Below, one piece after another: positions 32,714 through 44,041 of a stretch of DNA of 64,000 nucleotides. Both the position numbers and the translations under genes were made by a program. Below the pieces are notes generated by a model that did not search any database, was not told where the DNA came from, and saw only the letters and a list, made by a program, of their open reading frames with translations. The stretch's first letter is position 1; each line of letters starts with the position of its first letter. This stretch comes from Kineosporiaceae bacterium SCSIO 59966 (GTDB lineage Bacteria > Actinomycetota > Actinomycetes > Actinomycetales > SCSIO-59966): assembly GCA_020881835.1 (NCBI GenBank), contig CP052876.1, forward strand, positions 1,116,001 to 1,180,000, given 5' to 3'.

Positions 32714-34717
32714 GTGCCGAGCCTCGTGGACGCCGCCAAGCGGCTGGTCGTCGGCCGCCCCCTCCGCAGCGAGCGGCTCGGAGCGACCCTGCTGCCCAAG
32801 CGGCTCGCGCTGCCGGTCTTCGCCTCCGACGCCCTGTCGTCCGTGGCCTACGCTCCCGACGAGATCATGCTCACCCTGGCGCTGGCCGGGGTCACCGCCT
32901 ACGTGCTGTCGCCATGGGTCGCCCTCGCGGTCGTACTGGTCCTGCTGGTCGTCGTCGCCTCGTACCGGCAGAACGTCCGCGCCTACCCCTCCGGCGGGGG
33001 GGACTACGAGGTCGTCACCACGAACCTGGGGCCCAGCGCCGGCCTCACCGTCGGCAGCGCGCTGCTCGTCGACTACGTCCTGACCGTCGCGGTGTCCATC
33101 TCCTCGGGCGCTCAGTACGCCGCCGCCGCCTTCCCCCAGCTGCGGGGCCACGAGGCGGCCGTGGCCTCCCTGCTCGTCGTCGTCCTGATGACGATCAACC
33201 TGCGAGGGGTCAAGGAGTCCGGGCGGGCGTTCGCCGTCCCGACCTACCTGTTCATGGCGGCCATCCTCGGCACCGCCGCCTGGGGCTTCGTCCGGTGGTT
33301 TCGCGGTGACCTCCCGCTCGCCGCGAGCGCCGAGCTCGACCTCGTGCCCCAGCCGGGCTTCGAGCAGGGTCTCGTCGGGCTGGCCGGAGCGCTCCTGGTG
33401 CTGCGGGCGTTCTCCAGCGGCGCTGCGGCCCTGACCGGGGTGGAGGCGATCAGCAACGGCGTGCCGGCCTTCCGGGAGCCGAAGAGCAGGAACGCCGCCA
33501 CCACCCTGGCGCTGCTGGGGGCCACGTCGGCGACGATGCTCATGTCGGTCGTGGTACTGGCCAACCTCATGGAGCTGCACTTCGTCGAGTTCCCTTCCGA
33601 GCAGCTGCTGCGTGACGGCCAGCCGGTCGGCGAGGACTTCGTGCAGGACCCGGTGATCGGCCAGATCGCCAAGGGTGTCTTCGACACGTTCCCGCCCGCG
33701 TTCTACGTCGTGGCCATCGCCACCGGCCTGATCCTCGTGCTCGCCGCCAACACCGCGTTCAACGGCTTCCCGGTGCTGGGATCGGTCCTGGCCCGTGACG
33801 GGCTGCTGCCACGGCAGCTGCACACCCGGGGTGACCGGCTGGCCTTCAGCAACGGGATCATCGCGCTGTCGGCGGCCGCCGTGCTGCTCATCGTGGCGTT
33901 CGACGCCCAGGTGACCCGGTTGATCCAGCTGTACATCGTGGGGGTCTTCATCTCGTTCACGATGAGCCAGACCGGCATGGTCCTGCACTGGACCCGACTG
34001 CTGCGCACGACCGTGGACCGGGCCGACCGGCGTCGGATGCTGCGCTCGCGGGCGATCAACGCCGTGGGTCTGGCGATGACCGGCACGGTGCTCCTCATCG
34101 TGCTCCTCACCAAGTTCACCCGCGGGGCGTGGATCACCCTGGTCGCGATGGCGGTGCTGGCCGTGCTCATGCAGGCGATCCGCCGGCACTACGACCACGT
34201 GGCCAGGGAGCTGGCCGTGGCGGAGGGGCCCAGCGCGCGGGCGCTGCCGTCGCGGGTCCACGCGCTGGTGCTCGTCTCCAAGATCCACAAGCCGGCGCTG
34301 AGGGCGCTCGCCTACGCCCGGGCGTCCCGGCCCTCCGCGCTCGAGGCCGTGACGGTGAACGTCGAGCCTGCCGAGACCCGGGCCCTCATGGCAGAGTGGG
34401 AGCGCCTGGAGCTGCCGGTACCGCTCAAGGTCCTCGACTCCCCGTACCGGGACGTGACCAGGCCCGTGCTCGAGTACGTGCGGGCGCTGCGGCGGGACAG
34501 CCCCCGCGACCTCGTCGTCGTCTACGTGCCCGAGTACGTCGTCGGGCACTGGTGGGAGCAGCTGCTGCACAACCAGAGCGCGCTGCGGCTGAAGTCGCGG
34601 CTGCACTTCGTGCCCGGCGTCGTGGTGGCCAGCGTGCCGTGGCAGCTGCGGTCGTCCCAGGGGGTGGACCAGTGGCAGGACGTGCCCGGTGGGACGCCGG
34701 CGGGCAACGGGGCGTGA
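32714..34717 (+). CDS. kimA: APC-superfamily potassium transporter, KimA-like
   Basis: This is a membrane protein of about 667 residues with roughly 12 helices and a cytoplasmic C-terminal domain of about 170 residues. The N-terminal pattern (KRLVVGRPLRSERLG, then ASDALSSVAYAPDEIMLTLA, SYRQNVRAYPSGGGDYEV) closely follows Bacillus KimA (YdaO), a proton-coupled K+ importer. The Asp and Tyr of SDALSSVAY correspond, as I recall, to K+ ligands. Most annotations would call it an amino-acid permease. Adjacent CeoB/CeoC RCK genes strengthen the K+ assignment. GTG 32714 is probably leaderless. The stop overlaps the methyltransferase gene as GTGA. Confidence 0.82.
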   Translation: MPSLVDAAKRLVVGRPLRSERLGATLLPKRLALPVFASDALSSVAYAPDEIMLTLALAGVTAYVLSPWVALAVVLVLLVVVASYRQNVRAYPSGGGDYEVVTTNLGPSAGLTVGSALLVDYVLTVAVSISSGAQYAAAAFPQLRGHEAAVASLLVVVLMTINLRGVKESGRAFAVPTYLFMAAILGTAAWGFVRWFRGDLPLAASAELDLVPQPGFEQGLVGLAGALLVLRAFSSGAAALTGVEAISNGVPAFREPKSRNAATTLALLGATSATMLMSVVVLANLMELHFVEFPSEQLLRDGQPVGEDFVQDPVIGQIAKGVFDTFPPAFYVVAIATGLILVLAANTAFNGFPVLGSVLARDGLLPRQLHTRGDRLAFSNGIIALSAAAVLLIVAFDAQVTRLIQLYIVGVFISFTMSQTGMVLHWTRLLRTTVDRADRRRMLRSRAINAVGLAMTGTVLLIVLLTKFTRGAWITLVAMAVLAVLMQAIRRHYDHVARELAVAEGPSARALPSRVHALVLVSKIHKPALRALAYARASRPSALEAVTVNVEPAETRALMAEWERLELPVPLKVLDSPYRDVTRPVLEYVRALRRDSPRDLVVVYVPEYVVGHWWEQLLHNQSALRLKSRLHFVPGVVVASVPWQLRSSQGVDQWQDVPGGTPAGNGA

Positions 34718-36003
34718 CGACCACCGAGGGGCTGCTTGAGCTCGTCGTCGGCCCGGTCGCCCACGGCGGGCACTGCGTCGCCCGCCACGAGGGCAGGGTG
34801 GTCTTCGTCCGGCACGCCCTGCCGGGGGAGCGGGTGCTCGCCGAGGTGACCGAGGGCGGCCCGCGGGACAGGTTCTGGCGTGCGGACGCCGTCGCGGTGC
34901 TCACGCCGTCCCCGGACCGCGTCGTCCCACCGTGCCCGTTCGCCGGACCCGGTCGGTGCGGCGGCTGCGACTGGCAGCACGCGGCCCCGGCGGCGCAGCG
35001 GCGGCTCAAGGCTGACGTCGTCGCCGAGCAGCTGCGCCGGCTGGCCGGGATCGAGGTGGACGTCGAGGTCGAGGCGGTGCCCGGCCCTGGTGTGGACGCC
35101 GGCACGGGGCTCGGCTGGCGGACCCGGGTGCAGCTGGCTGTTGATGCCGGCGGCCGGGCGGGCTTCCGCCGGCACCGCTCGCACGACGTCCAGGTCGTCG
35201 ACGACTGCCTCATCGCCACCGACGGCGTGCGCGCACTGGGGTTGACGCACCGGCGCTGGCCGGGGGCGGTCGCGGTGGAGGGGGTCGTCCCCGCCACCGG
35301 CGACGACAGACTCGTCGTGCTCACCCCCTCGCGTCCTGGCCGTCGGCCGCGGCTGCCCGACCTGCCCGAGGGCACCTCGGTCGCCGTGGCCGCCGCCCCG
35401 GGGACCACCGAGCGGGTGCGCGGGCGCACCTGGGTCACCGAGCAGGTCCCGCTGCCGACCGGTCCACGCTCCTTCCGGGTCACCGGATCCGGCTTCTGGC
35501 AGGTCCACCCCGGCGCCGCGGCCGTCCTCGTCGACGCCGTGCACGAGGCCCTGCGGCCCCGTCCGGGTGAGCACGCGCTCGACCTGTACGCCGGCGCGGG
35601 GCTGTTCGCTGCCGCCCTCGCCGGCGCCGTCGGCCCGGACGGCGCGGTGCTGGCCGTCGAGGGCGACGCCCGGGCGGTCGCCGACGCCCGGCGGAACCTG
35701 CACGACCTGCCCCAGGTCGTCGTCCGGCAGGGTCGGGTCGACGCCCGGCTCGGCGGGGCCGGTCAGGCCGACGTCGTCGTCCTCGACCCGCCCCGCACCG
35801 GTGCCCGTCGGCAGGTCGTCGAGGCCGTCGCCGCCCTGCGGCCGCGTGCCGTGGCGTACGTCGCCTGCGACCCGGCCGCCCTGGCGCGGGACCTGGCGTA
35901 CTTCGGCGACGCCGGCTACCGGTTGGCCGGACTGCGGGCGCTGGACCTGTTTCCCCACACCCACCACGTCGAGTGCGTCGCCCACCTCGTCCCGGCCGCC
36001 TGA
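34714..36003 (+). CDS. TRAM-domain class I RNA methyltransferase (TrmA/RlmD family)
   Basis: This is a 429-residue SAM-dependent uracil-C5 RNA methyltransferase. The TRAM domain is at residues 1-65 (VVGPVAHGGHCVARHEGRVV, LPGERVLAEVTE). A [4Fe-4S] site is suggested by CPFAGPGRCGGCDWQH, with another Cys in VDDCLIA. The Rossmann motif is LDLYAGAGLFAAALA near residue 287. LDPPRTGARR and the nucleophile in AYVACDPAALARDLAYF (Cys) follow. Whether it modifies 23S rRNA or tRNA is not readable. GTG 34714 is coupled to the transporter gene. Confidence 0.9.
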   Translation: MTTTEGLLELVVGPVAHGGHCVARHEGRVVFVRHALPGERVLAEVTEGGPRDRFWRADAVAVLTPSPDRVVPPCPFAGPGRCGGCDWQHAAPAAQRRLKADVVAEQLRRLAGIEVDVEVEAVPGPGVDAGTGLGWRTRVQLAVDAGGRAGFRRHRSHDVQVVDDCLIATDGVRALGLTHRRWPGAVAVEGVVPATGDDRLVVLTPSRPGRRPRLPDLPEGTSVAVAAAPGTTERVRGRTWVTEQVPLPTGPRSFRVTGSGFWQVHPGAAAVLVDAVHEALRPRPGEHALDLYAGAGLFAAALAGAVGPDGAVLAVEGDARAVADARRNLHDLPQVVVRQGRVDARLGGAGQADVVVLDPPRTGARRQVVEAVAALRPRAVAYVACDPAALARDLAYFGDAGYRLAGLRALDLFPHTHHVECVAHLVPAA

Positions 36004-36012
36004 CCGCCCGAT

Positions 36013-36068
36013 CTCTGGAGGCTTTCCGGGGTCTCGAGGCGCGTTGAGACCCCGAAAAGCCTCCAGAG
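36013..36068 (+). terminator. Long hairpin terminator after the methyltransferase gene
   Basis: Arms 36013-36035 and 36046-36068 are 23 bp each and pair with a single G:U, around a 10-nt loop. The arms begin CTCTGGAGGC and end GCCTCCAGAG. It lies 9 bp after the stop. It should end the kimA-methyltransferase transcript before the acnA promoter. Confidence 0.85.
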
Positions 36069-36122
36069 GACGCCGCGGACGCCGGGGGAGGGGCGTGACA
36101 GTCGGCGGGGGACGTGATTCAA

Positions 36123-36142
36123 TTATCTTGACGTCAAGATAA
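36123..36142. promoter_or_regulatory. 20-bp perfect palindromic operator upstream of acnA
   Basis: TTATCTTGACGTCAAGATAA is a perfect inverted repeat 84 bp before the acnA start. It stands out as AT-rich in a GC-rich region and overlaps a possible promoter (GTGACA at 36095, AATTAT just before the site). MarR- and TetR-family repressors bind sites of this form. No regulator gene is next to it here, so the binding protein is unknown. Confidence 0.75.
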
Positions 36143-36226
36143 CTGCCGGATCGAGACTCCGGTCCCGGTGGTCCAGGATGGGTACGAGGACCGGTACGAG
36201 GACCGCGGCCGACGGAAGGAGCCAGC

Positions 36227-39052
<2,826 letters not shown>

Positions 39053-39070
39053 CCGGCCGGCGACACCCAC

Positions 39071-39696
39071 GTGTTCGGTCTCGGCCCGACTGCCCTGCTC
39101 GGGTGCGCGGGCGTCGTCGTGCTCGGCGCGGTCGTCCAGGGAGAAGTGGGGCTTCGGCCTTGCGCTGGTCGTCTCCCCGGTGCTGCTGCTCGTCGACGAG
39201 CGGCTCGTTCCGGCGGCGGCGCTGGTCGTCGCCGGAGCGCTGCCCTGGAAGACGCTCGCGCAGGAGTGGCGGCACTTCGACTGGCGTGGCCTTCGGTGGA
39301 GCCTGCCCGGGCATCCCGTGGCGCCGGCGTGCCCTGCCGGTCAACCGGGACACCTTGCTGGTCGGCGCAGGCGTCGGTGGGGTCGGTGGCACCACAGCCG
39401 GAATCGGCGGCCCACCTCTGGCCATGCTGCACTCCGGAGCCTCCGGCCCGCCCATCAGGGCGACGCTGGCAGCGTTCTTCGTGATCGGCCACCTGGTCTC
39501 AGTGGGGGCCCTGGCGGCCGCGTCCGCAGTCGACGTCCGCGCTCTCGGGACAGGTGCGCTGCTGCTGCCCGCGGCGCTGGTCGGAGCCGCGATCGCGCGG
39601 GTCTACGCCCCCACCTGGACGCCGGCCGAGTGGGCCTCGCCGTGCTGGGTGGCTGTGGTCAGCGCCGTCGTGCTGCTCGCGCGCACGGTCGCGTGA
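39071..39696 (+). pseudogene. Broken TauE/SafE sulfite exporter-like gene
   Basis: Fragments of one TauE/SafE permease occur in three reading frames. They are VFGLGPTALLGCAGVVVLG (39071 on), then GFGLALVVSPVLLLVDERLV after a shift near 39145, then the C-terminal half (LLVGAGVGGVGGTTAGIGGP to the end at 39696) after another shift near 39310. The middle helices expected after DWRGLRWSLPG are also missing, so the gene carries frameshifts plus an internal deletion. The family exports sulfur-containing anions such as sulfite or sulfoacetate. The remnant lies between acnA and the sugar ABC cluster. Confidence 0.8.
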
Positions 39697-39699
39697 AGC

Positions 39700-40602
39700 C
39701 TACTCCTTCACCGCACCCTCGGTGGTGCTCATAATCTGCCGCTGAAAGACGAAGAACAGCACGGCGACAGGGATCGTCATGAGGAATGCGGCTGCCAGCT
39801 TCAGCGGGTACTGCGTCCCCTGGCTGATGGCGCCGGACGCCAGGCTGGCAACGCCCTTCGTGAGCACGGCCAGGTCTGGGTCGGAGGTGACGACAATGAA
39901 GTGTGCGAGTTCGTTCCAGGACCCTTGGAAGGACAAGATGACGAGCGTGATGAGCGCCGGGCGCGCCATCGGCAGCACGATGGACCAGTAGGTGCGGAAC
40001 AAGCCTGCCCCGTCGATCTTTGCTGCCTCCTCGACGCTGCGCGGGATCGACTCGAAGAAGTTCTTCATGATGAAGATGCCGGCGGCGTCCGCGAGCAGCG
40101 GCAGTACCATGCCCGCGTACGAGTTGTAGATCCCGAGCTGGTTCACCACGAGAAATTTCGGGATGAGCAGCACGACGCCGGGTACCGCCATCACAGCGAC
40201 CAAACCGGCGAACACCGCACCTCGGCCACGAAACTCCAGGCGGGCCAGGGCGTAGCCGGCGAGGGAGTTGAAGAACACACGCCCCGCGGTGACGGCCAGT
40301 GTGACGACGACCGAGTTCATAGTCCACGTCGGGAAGTCGGACTGAGGACTGGTGAAGAGAAACTCGTAGGCTGCCCCCGTCACTGGGTTCGGCACGAGTG
40401 ACAAGGGATTTTGCGCCGCCTCGGCATCGGTCTTGAACGACGACGCGATCTGTATGAGGAAAGGGAAGACGTAGACGACAGCGATAGACACGAGTAGGGC
40501 GTACCGGAAGGCAGTTCCCCAGGTCATCGGCCGGCGATTCGGCTGCCGTGTGGAGACGGTCTCCGTGGCCGGGGTGCCGGTTGTGGCCAGGCTCGCGCTC
40601 AC
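39700..40602 (-). CDS. Carbohydrate ABC transporter permease (MalG type)
   Basis: This is a 300-residue inner-membrane permease with six predicted helices. The EAA loop that contacts the ATPase is RSVEEAAKIDGAGLFRTYWS near residue 205. It starts at GTG 40602, overlapping the MalF-type gene by GTGA. It pairs with that gene to form the channel of a CUT1-family sugar importer. The three transporter genes and the regulator show fewer G/C-ending codons than neighbouring blocks. Confidence 0.9.
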   Translation of the reverse strand: MSASLATTGTPATETVSTRQPNRRPMTWGTAFRYALLVSIAVVYVFPFLIQIASSFKTDAEAAQNPLSLVPNPVTGAAYEFLFTSPQSDFPTWTMNSVVVTLAVTAGRVFFNSLAGYALARLEFRGRGAVFAGLVAVMAVPGVVLLIPKFLVVNQLGIYNSYAGMVLPLLADAAGIFIMKNFFESIPRSVEEAAKIDGAGLFRTYWSIVLPMARPALITLVILSFQGSWNELAHFIVVTSDPDLAVLTKGVASLASGAISQGTQYPLKLAAAFLMTIPVAVLFFVFQRQIMSTTEGAVKE

Positions 40603-41693
40603 GAGGGCCTTCTCTCGTCAACTGGCTGTAGAAAGCGTTTGCGGCGTGGAACAGTGGTGCGCTCCCGCAGAACGACGCGCTGCAGGATCGTGAAGGTGAC
40701 GATGATGGCGAACAGAATGAATGCAATCGCCGCTCCCTCCCCCCAGCGCTGACTGCCGAACGACGCCGTGTACGACAGGTAGGCGGGAGTTACGGTCGTC
40801 TTCGCCGGACCACCGTCCGTGCCGACGTAGATCTGGTCGAAGACCTGCCAGGTGCCGATGAGCCCAAGCGTGATGACGGTGAAGAGCGTTGGTCTTAGCT
40901 GAGGCAGTGTCACCCGGAAGAACCGCTGGCGACTCGTTGCGCCGTCGACCATGGCCGCTTCCTCCAACTCGGCCGGGATGTTCTGCAGGGCGGCGATGAA
41001 CAACAGCATGAACGTTCCGGACGTCGTGAAAATCGCCATGGTAATGAGGGTGACCATGGCGACACTGGGCCCGGCCAACCACTCCCACCATGTGACGCCG
41101 AGCAGGCCGCCGGTCGTGAGGGCCGCCGGCGCTGAGTCGACGCCCATACCTGCGAGCGCGATGTGCAGCACACCACGGGGATCGTTGAACCAGTTCGGCC
41201 CCTCAATACTTAGGAACGAGAGCAGTTTGTTGACCGCGCCCGTAGAACTGAACAGGAAGAGGAAAACGACGGTGATCGCTACTGAGCTGGTTACCGACGG
41301 AAAGTAGAAGGCGGTGCGGAAAAGCCCGCGGCCACGGATCGCCCGACGACCCACCAGCATGGCCAGGGTCAACGACACCACCGTCTGAAGTGGTACGACG
41401 AGTACCACGTACCAGAGGTTGTTACGCAGTGAGGTACCGAAGTCTCGGGTGGTGAGCCCGCCCCCCGTTAGGAGCGCCTCGTAGTTGTCGGCTCCGACGA
41501 AAGAGACGTCGCCAGCCAGGGGACTGCCCCGGCCGTCCCAGTCGGAGACGCTGACCCAGAGGGCCATCAGCACCGGAATGACGAGGAAGAGGCCAAGGAT
41601 TATCAGGGCGGGTGCTGTGAACAACCATCCCGCCGCGGTCTCGCGGCTCCTCATGGAGGAGCCGCGAGACCGTTGGGATGCCACTGGCATCAC
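40599..41693 (-). CDS. Carbohydrate ABC transporter permease (MalF type)
   Basis: This is a 364-residue permease with an extended periplasmic-facing loop. The EAA motif is AELEEAAMVDGATSRQRFFR near residue 245. N-terminal WLFTAPALIILGLFLVIPVL is the first helix. GTG 41693 (GTGA overlap with the binding-protein stop) or the nearby ATG codons could be the start. There is an unusual Trp-rich inserted region (LLGVTWWEWLAGPSV) near residue 200. It works with the adjacent MalG-type permease; no ATPase gene is present in the window. Confidence 0.9.
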   Translation of the reverse strand: MMPVASQRSRGSSMRSRETAAGWLFTAPALIILGLFLVIPVLMALWVSVSDWDGRGSPLAGDVSFVGADNYEALLTGGGLTTRDFGTSLRNNLWYVVLVVPLQTVVSLTLAMLVGRRAIRGRGLFRTAFYFPSVTSSVAITVVFLFLFSSTGAVNKLLSFLSIEGPNWFNDPRGVLHIALAGMGVDSAPAALTTGGLLGVTWWEWLAGPSVAMVTLITMAIFTTSGTFMLLFIAALQNIPAELEEAAMVDGATSRQRFFRVTLPQLRPTLFTVITLGLIGTWQVFDQIYVGTDGGPAKTTVTPAYLSYTASFGSQRWGEGAAIAFILFAIIVTFTILQRVVLRERTTVPRRKRFLQPVDERRPS

Positions 41694-42943
41694 TGTGCCC
41701 CCAGCACAGCCTCGAGGTTGGCTTGGGTGCTGGACAGGATGGCCGCCGGGTCGGCGCTCTCCAGCGACTCCAGCTGTGCGTTGAGGTCGGCGATGACGTC
41801 GCTCACGCCGGCGGCGTTCGGCGGCGTCGTGGCGACGTCTGCCTGCTCAATGAAGGCTTCGAACTGCGGAAACTCGTCGCGGAAGGCTTCCTCTGCTGAC
41901 TGCACCGACGGCATTACACCGAATGCCCGCGCGAACTCCATCTGCTGCTCGGGTTGCGTGAGGAAGGCAACGAGGTCTGCGGCGGCCTCAGGGCTCTCGC
42001 TGTCCGCAGCGATGCCCCAGCAGTTCGTGAACGACAGGGTGCCAGCACCTGCCGGGCCCTCGGGGAGCGGAGCCACGAGGTAATCCACGTCCGGGTAATC
42101 GTTGTTCATGGCCCCGGCGATCCAGTTCCCTTCGATCGTCATGGCTGCTCTGCCCGTGCCGAAGGCCTCACCTCCCCAACCGGCTCCGACCTCGCCAGTG
42201 AACGCCATCGAACCTTCGGCGAGCATGTCCTTCACGAAGGTGAGGGCCTCGAGGTTCTCGGGGGAGTCGGCCGTGGCCTCGCCTTCGGTGACTAAGCCTC
42301 CGCCGGCCTGCTCCATGAACGCCCCTAGCCGTTGGTACTCCGAGCTGGTGACGAGCCCGACCTGGTCGCCGGTCGTCAGTGTGGCCGCGACGGTCCGCAG
42401 CTCTTCCCACGTGGTCGGCACGTCGTCCTCGGTGAGCCCGGCGGCTTCCCACGCCTCCGTGTTGATGATGAGGCCAAGCGTCGAGAAGTCCTTAGGGGCG
42501 CAGTAGAACTGGCCTTCGTAAGTAAAAGCATCGACCAGGTTGGGGTAGAAGTCGGAGGCGTTCTCGAGATCGGCGGCGTACGGCAGGAGCGAGCCATTGT
42601 CGGCGTAGCCGGCCAGTTGGTCCGACCCCACATAGAAGACGTCCGGAGGGTCCCCTGCGGCGAAGCCCTGGCTCAGCTCCTGAGCCAGGTCAGTGGCCGC
42701 GACAACCTCGACCTGGTGACCGGAGTCCTCGGCGAAGGCCGCTGCGGCGGCCGTGACGGCCTCGGTCTCGGCTGGACCGGACGAGCCAATGAGCATCCGC
42801 AGGGAAGCCGTGTCGGCGTCGGCGGCGTCGCCGCCGCCGGTGCTGTCAACGGTGGGCTCCTCCTCGAAGCCGCTCCCACCGCAGGCGGCGAGGCTCACGG
42901 CAGTCAGGCACGCGACGAGGGCGACAGTAGGGCGGCGGGTCAT
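41690..42943 (-). CDS. Sugar ABC transporter substrate-binding lipoprotein
   Basis: This is a 417-residue extracellular solute-binding protein, family 1. The signal peptide MTRRPTVALVACLTAVSLAA ends at a lipobox LAAC, so the protein should be lipid-anchored at Cys21. The body shows ADLAQELSQGFAAGDPPDVF-type lobe contacts, and WGIAADSESPEAAADLVAFL near residue 310 is typical of sugar binders. AAGGAGG lies five bases before ATG 42943. A malto-oligosaccharide or alpha-glucoside ligand is plausible given the divergent debranching-type enzyme, but that is inference. Confidence 0.9.
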   Translation of the reverse strand: MTRRPTVALVACLTAVSLAACGGSGFEEEPTVDSTGGGDAADADTASLRMLIGSSGPAETEAVTAAAAAFAEDSGHQVEVVAATDLAQELSQGFAAGDPPDVFYVGSDQLAGYADNGSLLPYAADLENASDFYPNLVDAFTYEGQFYCAPKDFSTLGLIINTEAWEAAGLTEDDVPTTWEELRTVAATLTTGDQVGLVTSSEYQRLGAFMEQAGGGLVTEGEATADSPENLEALTFVKDMLAEGSMAFTGEVGAGWGGEAFGTGRAAMTIEGNWIAGAMNNDYPDVDYLVAPLPEGPAGAGTLSFTNCWGIAADSESPEAAADLVAFLTQPEQQMEFARAFGVMPSVQSAEEAFRDEFPQFEAFIEQADVATTPPNAAGVSDVIADLNAQLESLESADPAAILSSTQANLEAVLGAQ

Positions 42944-42985
42944 GCTTCCTCCTTGTGCGGTGGTGCTTGCTCCGTACGGGTGAAC

Positions 42986-43993
42986 TCAGACGGTGGTGCT
43001 GCCGCGCTCGACGAGTGACGGCTCGAGCAGGACGTGAACGGACGGTGCGTTTGGTTCATGGATGCTGGTGAGGACCTGGTCCAAGCAGGCCTGGGCGGCC
43101 TGGGTGAGGGGCTGAGCGATGCTGGTGAGGTCCACGGCGGCCGCTGCCGGGGTGTCGTCGAAGCCGACGACGGCGAGACGGCGCTCACTGCCGGAACGGT
43201 CGAGCGCCAGCAGCGCCCCGAGAGCGAGGGAGTCGCTCGCGCACACCACTGCGCTCGGCGCGTCGGGCAGGTTCAGAAGCCGCTCAGTGGCTTCTGCCCC
43301 CTGCAGGATGCCGTCGTCAACCATGACGTCCAGCTCCGCGGCCGCTGGGAGACTGGCGTCCGCGAGCCCTAGGCGCCAGCCGTCGCGCCGGTCATCTCCG
43401 ACGCCGGATCCCGTGGGCCAGCCGAGAAAGGCGATTCGCCGGTGGCCGCGTGCCGTTAGCTGCGTGACCGCGTGGCGGGTTCCAGCGGCTCCGTCGATAT
43501 CCACCCAGGAGTGCGGGGCAGGCGGGGCGCCCCACGGCCGTCCAAAGGTGGAGAAGGGGATTCCATGTTCGCTTAGCCACGCCGTCCGTGGGTCGCCGTG
43601 GTGGGTACTGGTGAGCACGATGCCGTCGATGTCGCTCGTGGACACGAGGTCCCCGAAGGTCTGGATCTCCTGGTGGTCGTCGTCCGCGGTATAGAGCAGC
43701 ACGCGGTATCCCGCGCGCTGCGCGCCTTCGACGAAGGCGTGCAGAAAGCGATCGAGGACGACGCCGTTAACGCCGTCTCGGTGCGGCTCCATCCGCATCG
43801 CGAGGGTCCGCGAGCGCTGCGTGCGCAGCTGCTGCGCCGCTCGGGACGGACGGTAGCCCAGGTCGGAGATAACGGCATGCACCCGGGCTCGGGTGGCAGG
43901 CCGCACTCGGTCCGGCGAGTTGAGAACGTTGCTCACCGTCTGGCGTGACACGCCGGCGGCGCGTGCGACCATCTCCAGCGTGGGTCGTGCCAT
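42986..43993 (-). CDS. LacI family transcriptional regulator
   Basis: This is a 335-residue repressor. The helix-turn-helix is at residues 5-24 (LEMVARAAGVSRQTVSNVLN), with the hinge at SRAAQQLRTQRSR. The effector-binding domain has the periplasmic-binding-protein fold (GIVLTSTHHGD, AVVCASDSLALGALLALDR). GAGGAGA precedes the ATG. It is first in line with the ABC importer genes 42 bp downstream and divergent from the debranching enzyme, so it likely controls both through the two operator-like sites upstream. Confidence 0.93.
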   Translation of the reverse strand: MARPTLEMVARAAGVSRQTVSNVLNSPDRVRPATRARVHAVISDLGYRPSRAAQQLRTQRSRTLAMRMEPHRDGVNGVVLDRFLHAFVEGAQRAGYRVLLYTADDDHQEIQTFGDLVSTSDIDGIVLTSTHHGDPRTAWLSEHGIPFSTFGRPWGAPPAPHSWVDIDGAAGTRHAVTQLTARGHRRIAFLGWPTGSGVGDDRRDGWRLGLADASLPAAAELDVMVDDGILQGAEATERLLNLPDAPSAVVCASDSLALGALLALDRSGSERRLAVVGFDDTPAAAAVDLTSIAQPLTQAAQACLDQVLTSIHEPNAPSVHVLLEPSLVERGSTTV

Positions 43994-44011
43994 GTCTCCT
44001 CGCCTCTGCTG

Positions 44012-44023
44012 GATCGTTCAATG
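44012..44023. promoter_or_regulatory. LacI-type operator site 1
   Basis: GGATCGTTCAAT is, on the other strand, ATTGAACGATCC. It shares the TTGAACGATC core with the site at 44042 and has the central CG of LacI-family operators. It lies 19 bp upstream of the lacI-type start. Confidence 0.65.
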
Positions 44024-44041
44024 TCGGCGTCGACCAAGGGC

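Noticed and set aside
32042-34717. An 891-residue version of the KimA-like transporter
   Set aside because: The extra N-terminal residues are antisense to ceoB. The family start and a -10-like element support GTG 32714.
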